Source: Alistipes sp.
Lineage (GTDB): Bacteria > Bacteroidota > Bacteroidia > Bacteroidales > Rikenellaceae
Assembly (NCBI GenBank): GCA_017623115.1
Contig: JAGAPT010000035.1
Span: 1-43,334, forward strand
Direction: 5' to 3'
DNA length: 43,334 bases
This document shows positions 15,758 through 24,413 of the stretch, in pieces. The notes beneath the pieces are model-generated. The model was not told where the DNA came from. It did not search any database and saw nothing but the letters and a program-made list of their open reading frames with translations. The stretch's first letter is position 1; each line of letters starts with the position of its first letter. Both the position numbers and the translations under genes were made by a program.

Positions 15758-17038
15758 CTACCAGGCAAATAACGGGTAATTGGCCATCAAGGCGTTGACA
15801 TCCTTGCGCACGGCGGCGATGTTCTCCTCGTTCTCGGGGTCGTGCAGCACGCGGTCGATGAGCTCGACGATGTACTCCATCTGCTCCTCCTTCAAACCGC
15901 GGGTCGTGATAGCCGGTGTACCGAAGCGCAGTCCCGAGGTCTGGAAGGCCGAGCGAGAGTCGAACGGCACCATGTTTTTGTTGGTTGTGATATCGGCTGC
16001 TACGAGGCACTTCTCGGCCAGTTTACCGGTCAACTCGGGGAACTTCGTGCGCAGATCGACGAGCATCAAGTGGTTATCCGTGCCTCCCGAGACAATCTTG
16101 TAGCCACGCTTTACGAAGGCCTCGGCCATCGCTTTGGCGTTCTTCTGTACCTGCTGCTGATACTCCTTGTAGGCGGGTTCGAGTGCCTCGCCGAATGCAA
16201 CAGCCTTGGCGGCAATGACATGTTCGAGCGGTCCGCCCTGAATACCCGGGAAGACGGCCGAATTGAGAATCTGCGACATCTTCTTGACGACACCCTTCGG
16301 GGTGATCTGTCCCCACGGATTGTCGAAATCCTTGCCCATGAGGATAATGCCACCACGCGGACCACGCAGTGTCTTGTGGGTCGTCGAGGTGACGATGTGG
16401 GCATATTTTACGGGGTTCTCCAACAGACCTGCGGCAATCAGACCCGCCGTGTGTGCCATGTCAATCATCAGCAGAGCACCTACCTTGTCGGCAATCTCGC
16501 GCATACGCTTGTAATCCCACTCGCGTGAATAGGCCGATGCGCCACCCACGATGAGTTTCGGGCGGCACTCCTCGGCCAGTTGCTCCATGCGATCGTAGTC
16601 GATCGTGCCGGTCTCCTCGTTCAATTGATAGCCTACGGCCTTGAAGTACTTACCCGAGAAGTTTACCAGCGAACCATGCGAGAGGTGTCCTCCGTGTGCC
16701 AGGTCGAGTCCCATGAAGGTGTCGCCCGGCTGCATGACAGCGAAGAATACAGCCATGTTGGCTTGTGCGCCCGAGTGGGGTTGTACATTGGCATACTCGG
16801 CATCATAGAGACGGCAGATGCGCTCGATGGCGAGTTTTTCCACCTCGTCAACCACCTCGCAGCCACCATAATAGCGTGCTGCGGGATAGCCCTCGGCGTA
16901 TTTGTTGGTCAAAACCGAACCCATGGCGGCCATCACCTGCTCGCTCACAAAGTTCTCCGAGGCGATCAGCTCGATGCCATGCATCTGGCGGTTGCGTTCG
17001 CGCTCGATTAAGTCGAATACCATCGTGTCCTTTTTCAT
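15758..17038 (-). CDS. glyA: Serine hydroxymethyltransferase
   Basis: PLP enzyme of 426 residues that converts serine and tetrahydrofolate to glycine and 5,10-methylene-tetrahydrofolate. Conserved segments are IELIASENF (22-30), TNKYAEGYP (44-52), RYYGGCE (55-61), [11 protein letters not shown] (112-122) and [13 protein letters not shown] (218-230), where Lys222 forms the Schiff base. Length and order match the bacterial enzyme. It is divergent from the PorV/PorQ-like gene across a 153-base gap that holds a short palindrome. The DUF2461 gene follows immediately. Confidence 0.97.
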   Translation of the reverse strand: MKKDTMVFDLIERERNRQMHGIELIASENFVSEQVMAAMGSVLTNKYAEGYPAARYYGGCEVVDEVEKLAIERICRLYDAEYANVQPHSGAQANMAVFFAVMQPGDTFMGLDLAHGGHLSHGSLVNFSGKYFKAVGYQLNEETGTIDYDRMEQLAEECRPKLIVGGASAYSREWDYKRMREIADKVGALLMIDMAHTAGLIAAGLLENPVKYAHIVTSTTHKTLRGPRGGIILMGKDFDNPWGQITPKGVVKKMSQILNSAVFPGIQGGPLEHVIAAKAVAFGEALEPAYKEYQQQVQKNAKAMAEAFVKRGYKIVSGGTDNHLMLVDLRTKFPELTGKLAEKCLVAADITTNKNMVPFDSRSAFQTSGLRFGTPAITTRGLKEEQMEYIVELIDRVLHDPENEENIAAVRKDVNALMANYPLFAW

Positions 17039-17059
17039 CTTTCGATTGTTTGTTGTTGT

Positions 17060-17089
17060 TTTGCGACAAATGTCGCGATTATTTTGCGA
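17060..17089. promoter_or_regulatory. Palindrome and repeated TTTTGCGA in the glyA / porQ-like divergent gap
   Basis: GCGACA-AA-TGTCGC at 17063-17076 is a 6+6 palindrome. TTTTGCGA occurs both at its left edge (17059-17066) and again at 17082-17089. The position between divergent genes fits an operator, but no regulator is identified. Confidence 0.3.
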
Positions 17090-17097
17090 AAAATAGT

Positions 17098-17105
17098 TAC
17101 CTTCG
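17098..17105 (+). promoter_or_regulatory. Near-consensus -7 element for the porQ-like gene
   Basis: TACCTTCG differs from the Bacteroidetes TAnnTTTG element at one base and lies 87 bases ahead of the chosen ATG at 17192. Confidence 0.35.
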
Positions 17106-17191
17106 CATAGATTTTATTGACAAAGATTGCACAACTGCGGTGCAGGGAATAGCCTTTGCAGCGTGTGGCAATCTGTAAGCGATTTGAAAAG

Positions 17192-18070
17192 ATGAAACGA
17201 TTGATTGTTGCAGCCTTGGGGCTGTGTATGGTGTATGTTGCGGGAGCGCAAGAGGCATCATTTCCTACCATCGATCCGCAAACGCTTGGGATGGGTGGTG
17301 TTACGATGACCTCTGTGAATGGTGCGCATGGCATTTATAACAACGCTGCGGCCACCGCATTCTCGTTGGCCCCGGCCAAACTCTCAACCTCCTATTACGG
17401 CCAAAGCGATTTTGACTATTATGCCGTATCGGGATATTGGCGTTTCGGGTTGAATAATGTAGTGCAAGCCGGCTGGCGTCAATATTTGCGTGAAAAGGGG
17501 AATCATGATTCGGCGTTGGATCTTGGTTATACCCGTCGATTGGGCGATCGCTGGGCTGTTGGCGTGGTGGGTCGCTATATGCGCCTAAAACGCTATGAAG
17601 AAGACGCACAAGCTTTAGCGGCCGATGTGAGTGTGGCGTGGCAGAAACCGGTGATTGGTATGGGGCAATATGCGGTGCTGCGAGCCGGAGCCAAGGTGGC
17701 TAACCTGGGCGGTTTTTTGGAGCATACGCCCTATGACCTGCCGATGGAGGCCATGGCCGGAGTTGCCCTTGAAACGATCTTCTCCGATGCCCACCAACTC
17801 ACGGTGGGTGCGGATGCGGGATATTGCTTCTCTCCGTCGGCGGTTCGTGGCTTCCAATGCGCTTTAGGTGCCGAGTATAACCTTATGCAGCTCATTCAGT
17901 TGCGAGCCGGATATCACATCGGCGAAAGAGATGCCTACTACCCCACTTATGCCTCCCTTGGAGCCGGTATCCGTTTCCTGCATCTGCGCGTCGATTTTGC
18001 CTATCTGTTGGCGGAGAAAAATACGCTGCTGCGCAATACGTACAGCATCAGTTTTGGTCTTGATTTTTAA
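17192..18070 (+). CDS. PorV/PorQ family outer-membrane protein (type IX secretion related)
   Basis: 292-residue protein with a signal peptide (MKRLIVAALGLCMVYVAGAQ). An N-terminal LGMGGVTMT...YNNAAA segment follows, the equivalent of the GG...NPA signature of FadL-fold PorV/PorQ proteins. The rest alternates in beta-strand patterns (YYGQSDFDYYAVSGYW, RLGDRWAVGVVGRY) and ends with strands VDFAYLL and YSISFGLDF, with a terminal aromatic residue typical of outer-membrane barrels. The frame opens at 17156, but the signal peptide begins at 17192. PorV and PorQ take part in export or surface attachment by the type IX secretion system. This member looks most like PorQ, at moderate certainty. It is followed after 14 bases by a phosphatase gene. 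Confidence 0.7.
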   Translation: MKRLIVAALGLCMVYVAGAQEASFPTIDPQTLGMGGVTMTSVNGAHGIYNNAAATAFSLAPAKLSTSYYGQSDFDYYAVSGYWRFGLNNVVQAGWRQYLREKGNHDSALDLGYTRRLGDRWAVGVVGRYMRLKRYEEDAQALAADVSVAWQKPVIGMGQYAVLRAGAKVANLGGFLEHTPYDLPMEAMAGVALETIFSDAHQLTVGADAGYCFSPSAVRGFQCALGAEYNLMQLIQLRAGYHIGERDAYYPTYASLGAGIRFLHLRVDFAYLLAEKNTLLRNTYSISFGLDF

Positions 18071-18084
18071 TCTATGAAATAGCG

Positions 18085-18567
18085 ATGAAACAACGCATAC
18101 TTTTTGTCTGCCTGGGAAATATTTGCCGCTCTCCGGCTGCTGAGGAGATTTTCCGCCATTGTGTCGAAGAGGCCGGACTGCAAGCCACTATCGAGGTTGA
18201 CTCGGCCGGTACGTATGGTGGCCATCGCGGGGAGTTGCCTGACATGCGCATGCGGCAGGCTGCGTTGGCACGCGGCTATCGGTTGACGCATCGCTCACGT
18301 CAATTGCGCAGCGAGGATTTTGACCGCTTTGACCGCATCATCGTCATGGATGACTACAACTACGAGGCGGTACATCGGTTGGCTCCATCGAGAGCGCATG
18401 GCGAGAAGATTTATCGCATGCGTGAGTTCTTCCTCAGACGTGATTACGACCATGTTCCGGATCCATATTACGAGGGTCGGGATGGTTTCGAGTTGGTGTT
18501 AGATATGTTGGAGGAGGGTTGTGGCCGCCTTTTGAAGGAATTGCAGGCTTCGATGGAGGCTTGTTAA
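18085..18567 (+). CDS. Low-molecular-weight protein tyrosine phosphatase
   Basis: 160-residue cytosolic phosphatase. The P-loop VCLGNICRSP gives the CX5R motif with Cys9 and Arg15, DSAGT is at 39-43, and the general-acid loop DPYYEG has Asp126. All catalytic residues are intact. In other bacteria such enzymes act on phosphotyrosine, often on tyrosine kinases of polysaccharide export. No such kinase is near. It lies 14 bases downstream of the porQ-like gene and probably shares its transcript. Confidence 0.93.
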   Translation: MKQRILFVCLGNICRSPAAEEIFRHCVEEAGLQATIEVDSAGTYGGHRGELPDMRMRQAALARGYRLTHRSRQLRSEDFDRFDRIIVMDDYNYEAVHRLAPSRAHGEKIYRMREFFLRRDYDHVPDPYYEGRDGFELVLDMLEEGCGRLLKELQASMEAC

Positions 18568-18636
18568 TCCGTTTCATCCACCCGAAACAACCAAAACTAA
18601 TCCTATTTGTGTGAGTGTTGTTGTGAAAAAAAACAC

Positions 18637-18644
18637 TACCTTTG
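18637..18644 (+). promoter_or_regulatory. -7 promoter element ahead of the YtfJ-like gene
   Basis: TACCTTTG matches TAnnTTTG and lies 32 bases before the ATG at 18677. No clean TTTG box was found at the expected spacing. Confidence 0.6.
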
Positions 18645-18676
18645 TCGCAAATTATACCTTATAATAATAAGAGAAT

Positions 18677-19186
18677 ATGCAACGAATTTGGCTGACGATG
18701 CTTTTGCTGTGCGGTATGTTGTCGGTAAAAGCGCAAAATACCCCTTATGCGGTAGACAATGTCCAATTGAAGGCTTTGACGGGCGAAATGCGCGGGCTGC
18801 CCTCGTGGGGGGAGAAGCACATCTTGATTTTCTATGTAGACCCTGATCGCCACAAGCAGAACGAGGCTTTTACCTACGAATTGGAGGAGAACGGACGTGC
18901 CAAAAGCCCGATGATTGAGGCCTTTGGCGTCCTCAATCTGAAGGATACGATGCTGCCGAACGGCATCGTACGCTCGTTGGCCAAGAAGCGTACCGAGAAA
19001 AATGGTGCGCTGGTATTGGCCGATGAAAAGCGAACGCTGTCAACTACCTGGAAGTTGGGCGATTGCAATAATAAGTTTGTGCTTATTTTTATCTCCAAAG
19101 ATGGAGAACTGCTCTTTGTGCGCAAGGGTGAGTTGACCGAAAAAGATAAGGAGGAGTTCTATGCACTCCTCGAGCAATATAGCTAA
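18677..19186 (+). CDS. Exported YtfJ-like thioredoxin-fold protein
   Basis: 169 residues with a signal peptide (MQRIWLTMLLLCGMLSVKAQ). The remainder resembles the YtfJ family: WGEKHILIFYVDPD near residue 40, a GVLNLKDTMLPN segment near 80, TTWKLGDC near 120, then FISKDGELLFVRKGELTEKD. These form a thioredoxin-like core but no CXXC pair exists, so a disulfide oxidoreductase activity is not supported. YtfJ itself has no settled function. The 3' end overlaps the Omp85 barrel gene by 26 bases, indicating coupling, and an envelope role is likely from context. Confidence 0.62.
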   Translation: MQRIWLTMLLLCGMLSVKAQNTPYAVDNVQLKALTGEMRGLPSWGEKHILIFYVDPDRHKQNEAFTYELEENGRAKSPMIEAFGVLNLKDTMLPNGIVRSLAKKRTEKNGALVLADEKRTLSTTWKLGDCNNKFVLIFISKDGELLFVRKGELTEKDKEEFYALLEQYS

Positions 19187-20402
19187 CGTGCGTTCGGCAA
19201 TAGCCATACTCTTGTTGGCGTTATCCGTATCCCGAGTAGGGGCGCAAACGTCGGAAAGCCGACTCTCGATGGATGGAGCCGACACGTTGCGTTATACGTA
19301 TACCCCATTGGTAGCTGATACGGTGGTAGCCGAGCCCGTGCGTAAGGGTTTCCTGCATCGGGTGGTCGACTATTTCGGCACTTCGACCGTAGATCGCACC
19401 TATGAGAAAAAGTTGGACATCACCTTTGCCGGTGGGCCCAGTTACTCGAAGACCACCAAATTGGGGCTGGGCGTGTTGGCAGCCGGACTTTATCGCCTCG
19501 ATCGCAGTGATTCAATCACCTCGCCCTCCGATGTCTCGATATTTGCCAATGTGTCGACCTCGGGTTTCTTCTCGTTTGGCATAACCGGAAACAACATCTT
19601 TCGTCAAAATCGTCGTCGAATCGGTTATGATGCGACCTTTGTCTCGGCCCCTCGTGAGATTTGGGGGATCGGATATGCCGATGGACGCAATAATCCGTCA
19701 GCCGAGTTTGTCGAGGAGCGGTATCAAGTGGACATTCGCTATTTGGAGCAGGTCGTGCGCAATGGATTTATCGGAGCCGTGCTGGACTTTTCGCATACGA
19801 ATGGCCGCGATTTCAACGAGGTGAGCCTCTCCTATATCTATGGTCAGAAACGGAATTATACGGTGACGGGCTTTGGATTGGTACTGGAGTATGATTCGCG
19901 CGATTTTATTCCCAACCCGGCGCGAGGGCTCTATTTCAGTGTGCAGGAGGTGTTCTATCCGCGGGGATTGGGTAATTGTGTAACATCGCTTTGGCGCACC
20001 ATTTTTCAAGCAAATGCCTATCAGCGACTCTGGCGCGGAGGTTTGCTGGCCTTTGACCTCTATGGCGAGTTTAATTCGGATGGTACGCCGTGGCCTTTGC
20101 TGGCTCGCCTGGGTGGTAATGAGCGCATGCGAGGCTACTACGAAGGGCAATATACGGATAACAACATGATTACCCTGCAACTCGAACTGCGTCAGCATAT
20201 TTGGCGTCGTATCGGGTGTGTTGTGTGGGGAGGAGCCGGTAATGTCTTCCCCGATATTGAGAAATGTTACATCGACCACACCCTGCCCAACTATGGTATC
20301 GGTGTACGCTGGGAGTTGAAAAAGCGGGTCAATGTACGGATGGATTATGGCTTCGGACTTCGCACCAGCGGGTTCCTGCTCTCGATTAACGAAGCCTTCT
20401 AA
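19161..20402 (+). CDS. Omp85/BamA-TamA family outer-membrane barrel protein without POTRA domains
   Basis: 413 residues with a signal peptide (AIAILLLALSVSRVGAQ) and a short linker. The C-terminal portion is a 16-strand-type surface-antigen domain: YSKTTKLGLGVLAAGLY near 95, GLVLEYDSRDFIPNPARGLYFSV near 235, the ARLGGNERMRGYYEGQYTD motif near 315 and a last strand ending in phenylalanine (LLSINEAF). No POTRA repeats fit between the signal peptide and the barrel, so it is a barrel-only member. The ATG at 19161 overlaps the YtfJ-like gene and has a GGAGG run a few bases upstream, unusual in this phylum. A GTG at 19188 is the alternative. Confidence 0.78.
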   Translation: MHSSSNIANVRSAIAILLLALSVSRVGAQTSESRLSMDGADTLRYTYTPLVADTVVAEPVRKGFLHRVVDYFGTSTVDRTYEKKLDITFAGGPSYSKTTKLGLGVLAAGLYRLDRSDSITSPSDVSIFANVSTSGFFSFGITGNNIFRQNRRRIGYDATFVSAPREIWGIGYADGRNNPSAEFVEERYQVDIRYLEQVVRNGFIGAVLDFSHTNGRDFNEVSLSYIYGQKRNYTVTGFGLVLEYDSRDFIPNPARGLYFSVQEVFYPRGLGNCVTSLWRTIFQANAYQRLWRGGLLAFDLYGEFNSDGTPWPLLARLGGNERMRGYYEGQYTDNNMITLQLELRQHIWRRIGCVVWGGAGNVFPDIEKCYIDHTLPNYGIGVRWELKKRVNVRMDYGFGLRTSGFLLSINEAF

Positions 20403-20412
20403 CTTTTTTGGG

Positions 20413-22131
20413 ATGAAAGACCTCTATTATCACACCGCCTATACCACTGCAAAACCCACTCGTAGCCGTTTCTCGGTATGGTTGGCAATCTATTTTGTGC
20501 TCTCGCTGCTGATTCCCAATCTGGTGTTGGCTGTAACCGAGGAGTATTCGATATGGTCGAATGAAGCGTTGATATTGATGCCGTTGGGATTCTATCTGAT
20601 GTGGAGTGTGGCATTGCGACGCTCGGGTATCATGATTTGGTTGGGCTTCCCGTTTATCTTTTTTGCCGCATTCCAAATCGTGCTGCTCTATCTGTTTGGC
20701 AATTCGATTATTGCAACCGATATGTTCACCAATGTCGTGACCACGAATCCGGGTGAGGCGACCGAACTGCTGGGAAATATCTATCCGGCCGTGATTTTGG
20801 TAGCCGTGATGTATCTTCCGATGTTGTGGTTGGCTTGGCGCGAAATCGGACATAAGCGACACATCTCGCGCAAGGCTCGTAAAATCATAGCCCTGACAGG
20901 AGTTGTGGTGTTTGCCGTGGGGGCGTTGGCGTTGTGGCCGGCATCGAAGGCAACAGGATCGTTGAAACGGGTGCTGCGTGATGAGATTTTCCCGATCAAT
21001 GTAGCCTACAATGTCTATCTGAGTGGCTCGGAACTGCGTAAAACCTACCATTTTGAGGAGCAGACGGCCGATTTTCGATTCGATGCTTATCGCACGGCAT
21101 CGGTCGAGGGGCGAGAGGTATATGTCTATGTCATTGGGGAGGCGTCTCGAGCCATGAGTTGGCAGCTCTACGGGTATGAGCGAGAAACAACCCCCTGCCT
21201 GATGCAGATCGAGGATCTTTGTCTATATCGCAATGTGCTGACGCAGAGCAATACGACACATAAGAGTGTGCCGTTGTTGCTTTCGTCGGTGGCGACGCAC
21301 GAGCATGAGGAACTCTATTGTCGCAAAGGACTTCCGGCTCTCTTCCGTGAAGCGGGTTTTGAGACGTGGTTTATCTCGAACCAATCGCCACAGGGAGCGA
21401 TGATTGATAACCTTTCGCAGGATGCCGATCATCGATGCTACCTCGACTCACCCCGCCATGACATGCAGCTGTTGGAGGCTTTGCAACAAGTGGTGCAGAG
21501 CAGCAAGGCTGAGAAGGTGCTGGTAATCCTTCACTGTTATGGCTCCCATTTCAGCTATCATCAGCGTTATCCGCGTAGCAGTGCCTGCTTTTTGCCCGAT
21601 GACGACGTGGCTATTCGTCCGAAGCATGCCGAGATGTTGCGCAATGCCTATGATAACTCGGTACGTTATACGGATGCTTTCTTGGCCGCTACGATTGCGT
21701 ATCTGCGCTCGTTGGAGGGGGTGACCTCGGCACTACTCTACTGCTCAGACCATGGCGAAGACCTCTATGACGATAGCCGAGGGCGTTTCCTGCACGCCTC
21801 ACCGACGACAACAGCGTATCAGTTGCATGTGGCAGCGTTCTGCTGGTTGTCCGAACGCTATCGCAATGCATTTCCGGCTAAATATGAGGCAGCCCGACAA
21901 CTATCGGAGGCTCCTGCTACTACCCATTCGATGTATCATACGATGGCCGACATGGCCTCCATCGAGGGGGCATACTGCAATCGTCACGTGTCGCTCTTGA
22001 GTAAAGATTTTGATTGGGAGGCTCCTCGTCGCTATCTGAACGATCACAACGAGGCAGTTCCCTTTACCAAAACCGGTCTGCGGGAGATGGATTTACAACT
22101 CTTCGAGCGTAGTGGTATTGAGGTGGATTGA
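20413..22131 (+). CDS. Phosphoethanolamine transferase (EptA/MCR-type, sulfatase fold)
   Basis: 572-residue inner-membrane enzyme. About five hydrophobic segments are visible (near 22-42, 50-68, 72-96, 122-142 and 157-176), followed by a periplasmic alkaline-phosphatase-type domain. VIGEASRAMSWQLYGYERETTP supplies the metal ligand Glu243. NTTHKSVP places Thr282 at the nucleophile position of EptA/MCR, and SDHGEDLYDD gives the late Asp-His pair. It would transfer phosphoethanolamine to lipid A or a glycan. The frame opens at 20332 within the Omp85 gene, but the ATG at 20413, ten bases after that gene, is the plausible start. The cysteine pair flanking the nucleophile in MCR is missing. Confidence 0.84.
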   Translation: MKDLYYHTAYTTAKPTRSRFSVWLAIYFVLSLLIPNLVLAVTEEYSIWSNEALILMPLGFYLMWSVALRRSGIMIWLGFPFIFFAAFQIVLLYLFGNSIIATDMFTNVVTTNPGEATELLGNIYPAVILVAVMYLPMLWLAWREIGHKRHISRKARKIIALTGVVVFAVGALALWPASKATGSLKRVLRDEIFPINVAYNVYLSGSELRKTYHFEEQTADFRFDAYRTASVEGREVYVYVIGEASRAMSWQLYGYERETTPCLMQIEDLCLYRNVLTQSNTTHKSVPLLLSSVATHEHEELYCRKGLPALFREAGFETWFISNQSPQGAMIDNLSQDADHRCYLDSPRHDMQLLEALQQVVQSSKAEKVLVILHCYGSHFSYHQRYPRSSACFLPDDDVAIRPKHAEMLRNAYDNSVRYTDAFLAATIAYLRSLEGVTSALLYCSDHGEDLYDDSRGRFLHASPTTTAYQLHVAAFCWLSERYRNAFPAKYEAARQLSEAPATTHSMYHTMADMASIEGAYCNRHVSLLSKDFDWEAPRRYLNDHNEAVPFTKTGLREMDLQLFERSGIEVD

Positions 22132-22136
22132 TGCCA

Positions 22137-22203
22137 CACACCAGAGGAAACGAGAGCGGATGAAGAGGTTTGCGCCCATCTTCATCCGCTCTCGTTTGGT
22201 GTG
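22137..22203. terminator. Long hairpin between convergent genes
   Basis: A 19-base perfect stem (22148-22166 and 22179-22197) is extended by an outer six-base stem (22137-22142 with 22198-22203) after a small bulge. There is no long T run on either side, so intrinsic termination is likely but not textbook. Confidence 0.65.
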
Positions 22204-22211
22204 CTATCCGA

Positions 22212-24062
22212 CTATTCAACCGTTACCGACTTAGCCAGATTGCGAGGTTGGTCGACATTGCGTCCTTTGTTGACGGCAATGTGGTAAGCCAATAGTTGCA
22301 ACGGGAGCGAAACGACAATCGGCATGAGCAACTCATGAACGACCGGCACCTCCACTACGTAATCGGCCGAATGACGTACCAACGAGTCGCCTTGTGCCAC
22401 CACGGCCACAATCTTACCGCCACGTGCTTTGATCTCTTCGATGTTGCTGGCGGTCTTTTCGTAGGTGTGGTCGGGTGTTGCGATGACGACGGTCGGCATC
22501 TCGGCATCGATGAGTGCAATGGGGCCGTGTTTCATTTCGGCAGCCGGATACCCTTCGGCATGAATATAGGATATCTCTTTGAGTTTCAGAGCTCCTTCGA
22601 GGGCTGTCGGGTAATTCACACCGCGACCCATATAGATGAAATTGTGGGCGTAGGTGAAGATTTTCGCCAACTCCTCGACACGCGGTGCTACCTCGCTCAA
22701 GAGTTGCTCGAGTTGCTCGGGCAGGGTTGACAATCCTTGGCTCAACGTGCGGTACAGCGATGCGTCGAGCACGCCTTTTTCCCGCCCGATGGCTAAAGCC
22801 AGCATCGTCATGACGGTTACCTGTCCGGTGAATGCTTTGGTGGAGGCGACACCGATTTCCGGTCCGACATGGATATAGGCACCCGAATCGGTGGCACGGG
22901 CAATCGAGGAGCCCACCACATTGCAGATGCCGAATACAAAGGCACCGGCTTTGCGAGCCAATTCGACGGCAGCCAACGTATCGGCCGTCTCGCCCGATTG
23001 TGATACAGCGATAACGATATCATCGGGGGAGAGTATGGGATTGCGATAGCGGAACTCCGAGGCATATTCCACCTCGACCGGAATGCGGCACAGCGTTTCA
23101 ATGAGATGCTCACCGATGAGCGAAGCGTGCCATGAGGTGCCACAAGCGACAAAGATGATGCGGCGAGCCGAGAGAAATCGCTCTCGATGGTCGATGACAC
23201 CGGAGAGTTTTACCTCAAAGGTCTCGGGGTGGATGCGTCCGCGAATGCAGTCGACAAGGGTCTTGGGCTGCTCGAAAATCTCCTTCAACATGAAGTGTGG
23301 ATAGCCTCCTTTTTCGAGTTGTGCAATCGAAAGTTGCAACTTGCGAATGTCGATGCGACCCTCGTGGTTGTCGTGGTTGACGATGCGCAAGGGGGCATGA
23401 CGGTCGAGAATGGCTATCTCGCCATCACCTACATAGACGAAGTCCTCGGTGTATTCGATAATCGATGCAGCATCGGAGGAGAGGAAAAATTCCCCCTCGC
23501 CGCCAATACCGATGACCATCGGGCTGCTTTGGCGGGCTGCAATGATACGATCGGGGTTGTTGCGCTCGATGATGGCAATGGCATAGGCTCCGACAACCTG
23601 TTTCAAGGCTTGCTGCACGGCCTCGATGAGTGTGCAACCGTTCGTCGTGCGGATGTACTCGATTAAGTTGACCAACACCTCGCTGTCGGTCGAACTACGG
23701 AAGGTGTAGCCGTGTTCGATGAGAGCCTCTTTCAGCAGACTGTAATTCTCGATGATGCCGTTGTGAATCAGTGCAATCTGTTCCGAGGCACTATAATGCG
23801 GGTGGGCATTCACATCGTTCGGAACACCATGTGTGGCCCAACGGGTGTGGGCGATACCGATGTTCCCCGAGCCATCTTTTCCGGTGAGGAAATGCTCCAA
23901 CTCCGAGACTTTTCCTTTGCATTTATAGAGGTTGAGTGTTCCCTGCTGGTTGATGAGTGCCACACCGGCACTGTCGTAGCCACGATATTCAAGGCGGTGT
24001 AACCCCTTCAGCAAGATGGGCATCGCCTCTTTCGGGCCGATATATCCTACAATTCCACACAT
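22212..24062 (-). CDS. glmS: Glutamine-fructose-6-phosphate aminotransferase (isomerizing)
   Basis: 616-residue enzyme making glucosamine-6-phosphate from fructose-6-phosphate and glutamine, the entry step to amino sugars. The N-terminal Ntn glutaminase domain starts Met-Cys-GIVGYIG; after Met removal Cys1 is the nucleophile. The frame also offers an ATG at 24068 (Met-His-Met-Cys), but only the start at 24062 leaves cysteine first, so I choose it. GIAHTRWATHG near 70 and a NGIIENY motif near 98 are typical. Two SIS domains follow (about 290-425 and 460-600), with CGTSWHASL, SQSGETADT and the C-terminal KSVTVE. It is preceded by a TATCTTTG promoter element. GlmM, the next enzyme of the pathway, is at 12239-13627. 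Confidence 0.96.
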   Translation of the reverse strand: MCGIVGYIGPKEAMPILLKGLHRLEYRGYDSAGVALINQQGTLNLYKCKGKVSELEHFLTGKDGSGNIGIAHTRWATHGVPNDVNAHPHYSASEQIALIHNGIIENYSLLKEALIEHGYTFRSSTDSEVLVNLIEYIRTTNGCTLIEAVQQALKQVVGAYAIAIIERNNPDRIIAARQSSPMVIGIGGEGEFFLSSDAASIIEYTEDFVYVGDGEIAILDRHAPLRIVNHDNHEGRIDIRKLQLSIAQLEKGGYPHFMLKEIFEQPKTLVDCIRGRIHPETFEVKLSGVIDHRERFLSARRIIFVACGTSWHASLIGEHLIETLCRIPVEVEYASEFRYRNPILSPDDIVIAVSQSGETADTLAAVELARKAGAFVFGICNVVGSSIARATDSGAYIHVGPEIGVASTKAFTGQVTVMTMLALAIGREKGVLDASLYRTLSQGLSTLPEQLEQLLSEVAPRVEELAKIFTYAHNFIYMGRGVNYPTALEGALKLKEISYIHAEGYPAAEMKHGPIALIDAEMPTVVIATPDHTYEKTASNIEEIKARGGKIVAVVAQGDSLVRHSADYVVEVPVVHELLMPIVVSLPLQLLAYHIAVNKGRNVDQPRNLAKSVTVE

Positions 24063-24084
24063 ATGCATCTGTATTTCTTCGCCT

Positions 24085-24092
24085 CAAAGATA
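24085..24092 (-). promoter_or_regulatory. -7 promoter element for glmS
   Basis: On the minus strand TATCTTTG, an exact TAnnTTTG match, lies 22 bases before the preferred glmS ATG. This implies a short leader without room for a glmS ribozyme. Confidence 0.65.
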
Positions 24093-24150
24093 ACGGAAAA
24101 TCGCATAAGTTGGGTATGGTTGGAAGAAAAAAATGGGCACGAATACCATA

Positions 24151-24188
24151 GAAAAAAATAAAGGCCGACCTGTGTGGTCAGCCTTTAT
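24151..24188 (-). terminator. Intrinsic terminator of the H1-like gene
   Basis: On the minus strand a 13-base stem (24188-24176 with 24170-24158, one G-U pair) and 5-base loop is followed by a run of T. It lies 20 bases after the stop codon of the small gene. Confidence 0.88.
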
Positions 24189-24208
24189 CTTCTCGAGAAG
24201 GTCTGAAA

Positions 24209-24382
24209 TTATTTCGCAGCCTCAACAGAAACCTTGCGGAACTCCTTCATCAGCTTCGAAAGCTCCAGAGCGGCCTTGCGAGCGCGCGTACCGGCAGCCT
24301 TGTTGCCTTTCTCTACCTGAGCTGCTGCATTTGCTGCAAACACCTCATACTGTGCATTGATTTGTGCAACCAGTTCTTTCAT
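24209..24382 (-). CDS. Histone H1-like (Hc1-type) small basic protein
   Basis: A 57-residue gene below common length cut-offs. The translation starts MKELVAQINAQYEVF, continues with AANAAAQVEKGNKAA and GTRARKAALELSKLMKEF and ends RKVSVEAAK. This alanine- and lysine-rich helical pattern is that of the Hc1-like or 'histone H1' proteins widespread in Bacteroidetes, thought to bind DNA non-specifically. It has its own promoter (TTTG, 18 bases, TAACTTTG) 31 bases upstream and its own terminator, strong evidence that it is a real monocistronic gene. The first half is less basic than eukaryotic H1, and a chromatin function is inferred from the family only. Confidence 0.87.
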   Translation of the reverse strand: MKELVAQINAQYEVFAANAAAQVEKGNKAAGTRARKAALELSKLMKEFRKVSVEAAK

Positions 24383-24413
24383 CGTAATAAAATTTTAAGG
24401 GTTGATATCGCTA

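Noticed and set aside
18619-18636. Possible Rex operator half-site (TTGTGAA) near the YtfJ-like promoter
   Set aside because: Only one half is present; the palindromic partner TTCACAA is missing.
24063-24092. glmS ribozyme/riboswitch upstream of glmS
   Set aside because: The leader implied by the promoter is about 15-25 bases, far too short, and the ribozyme is mainly a Gram-positive feature.
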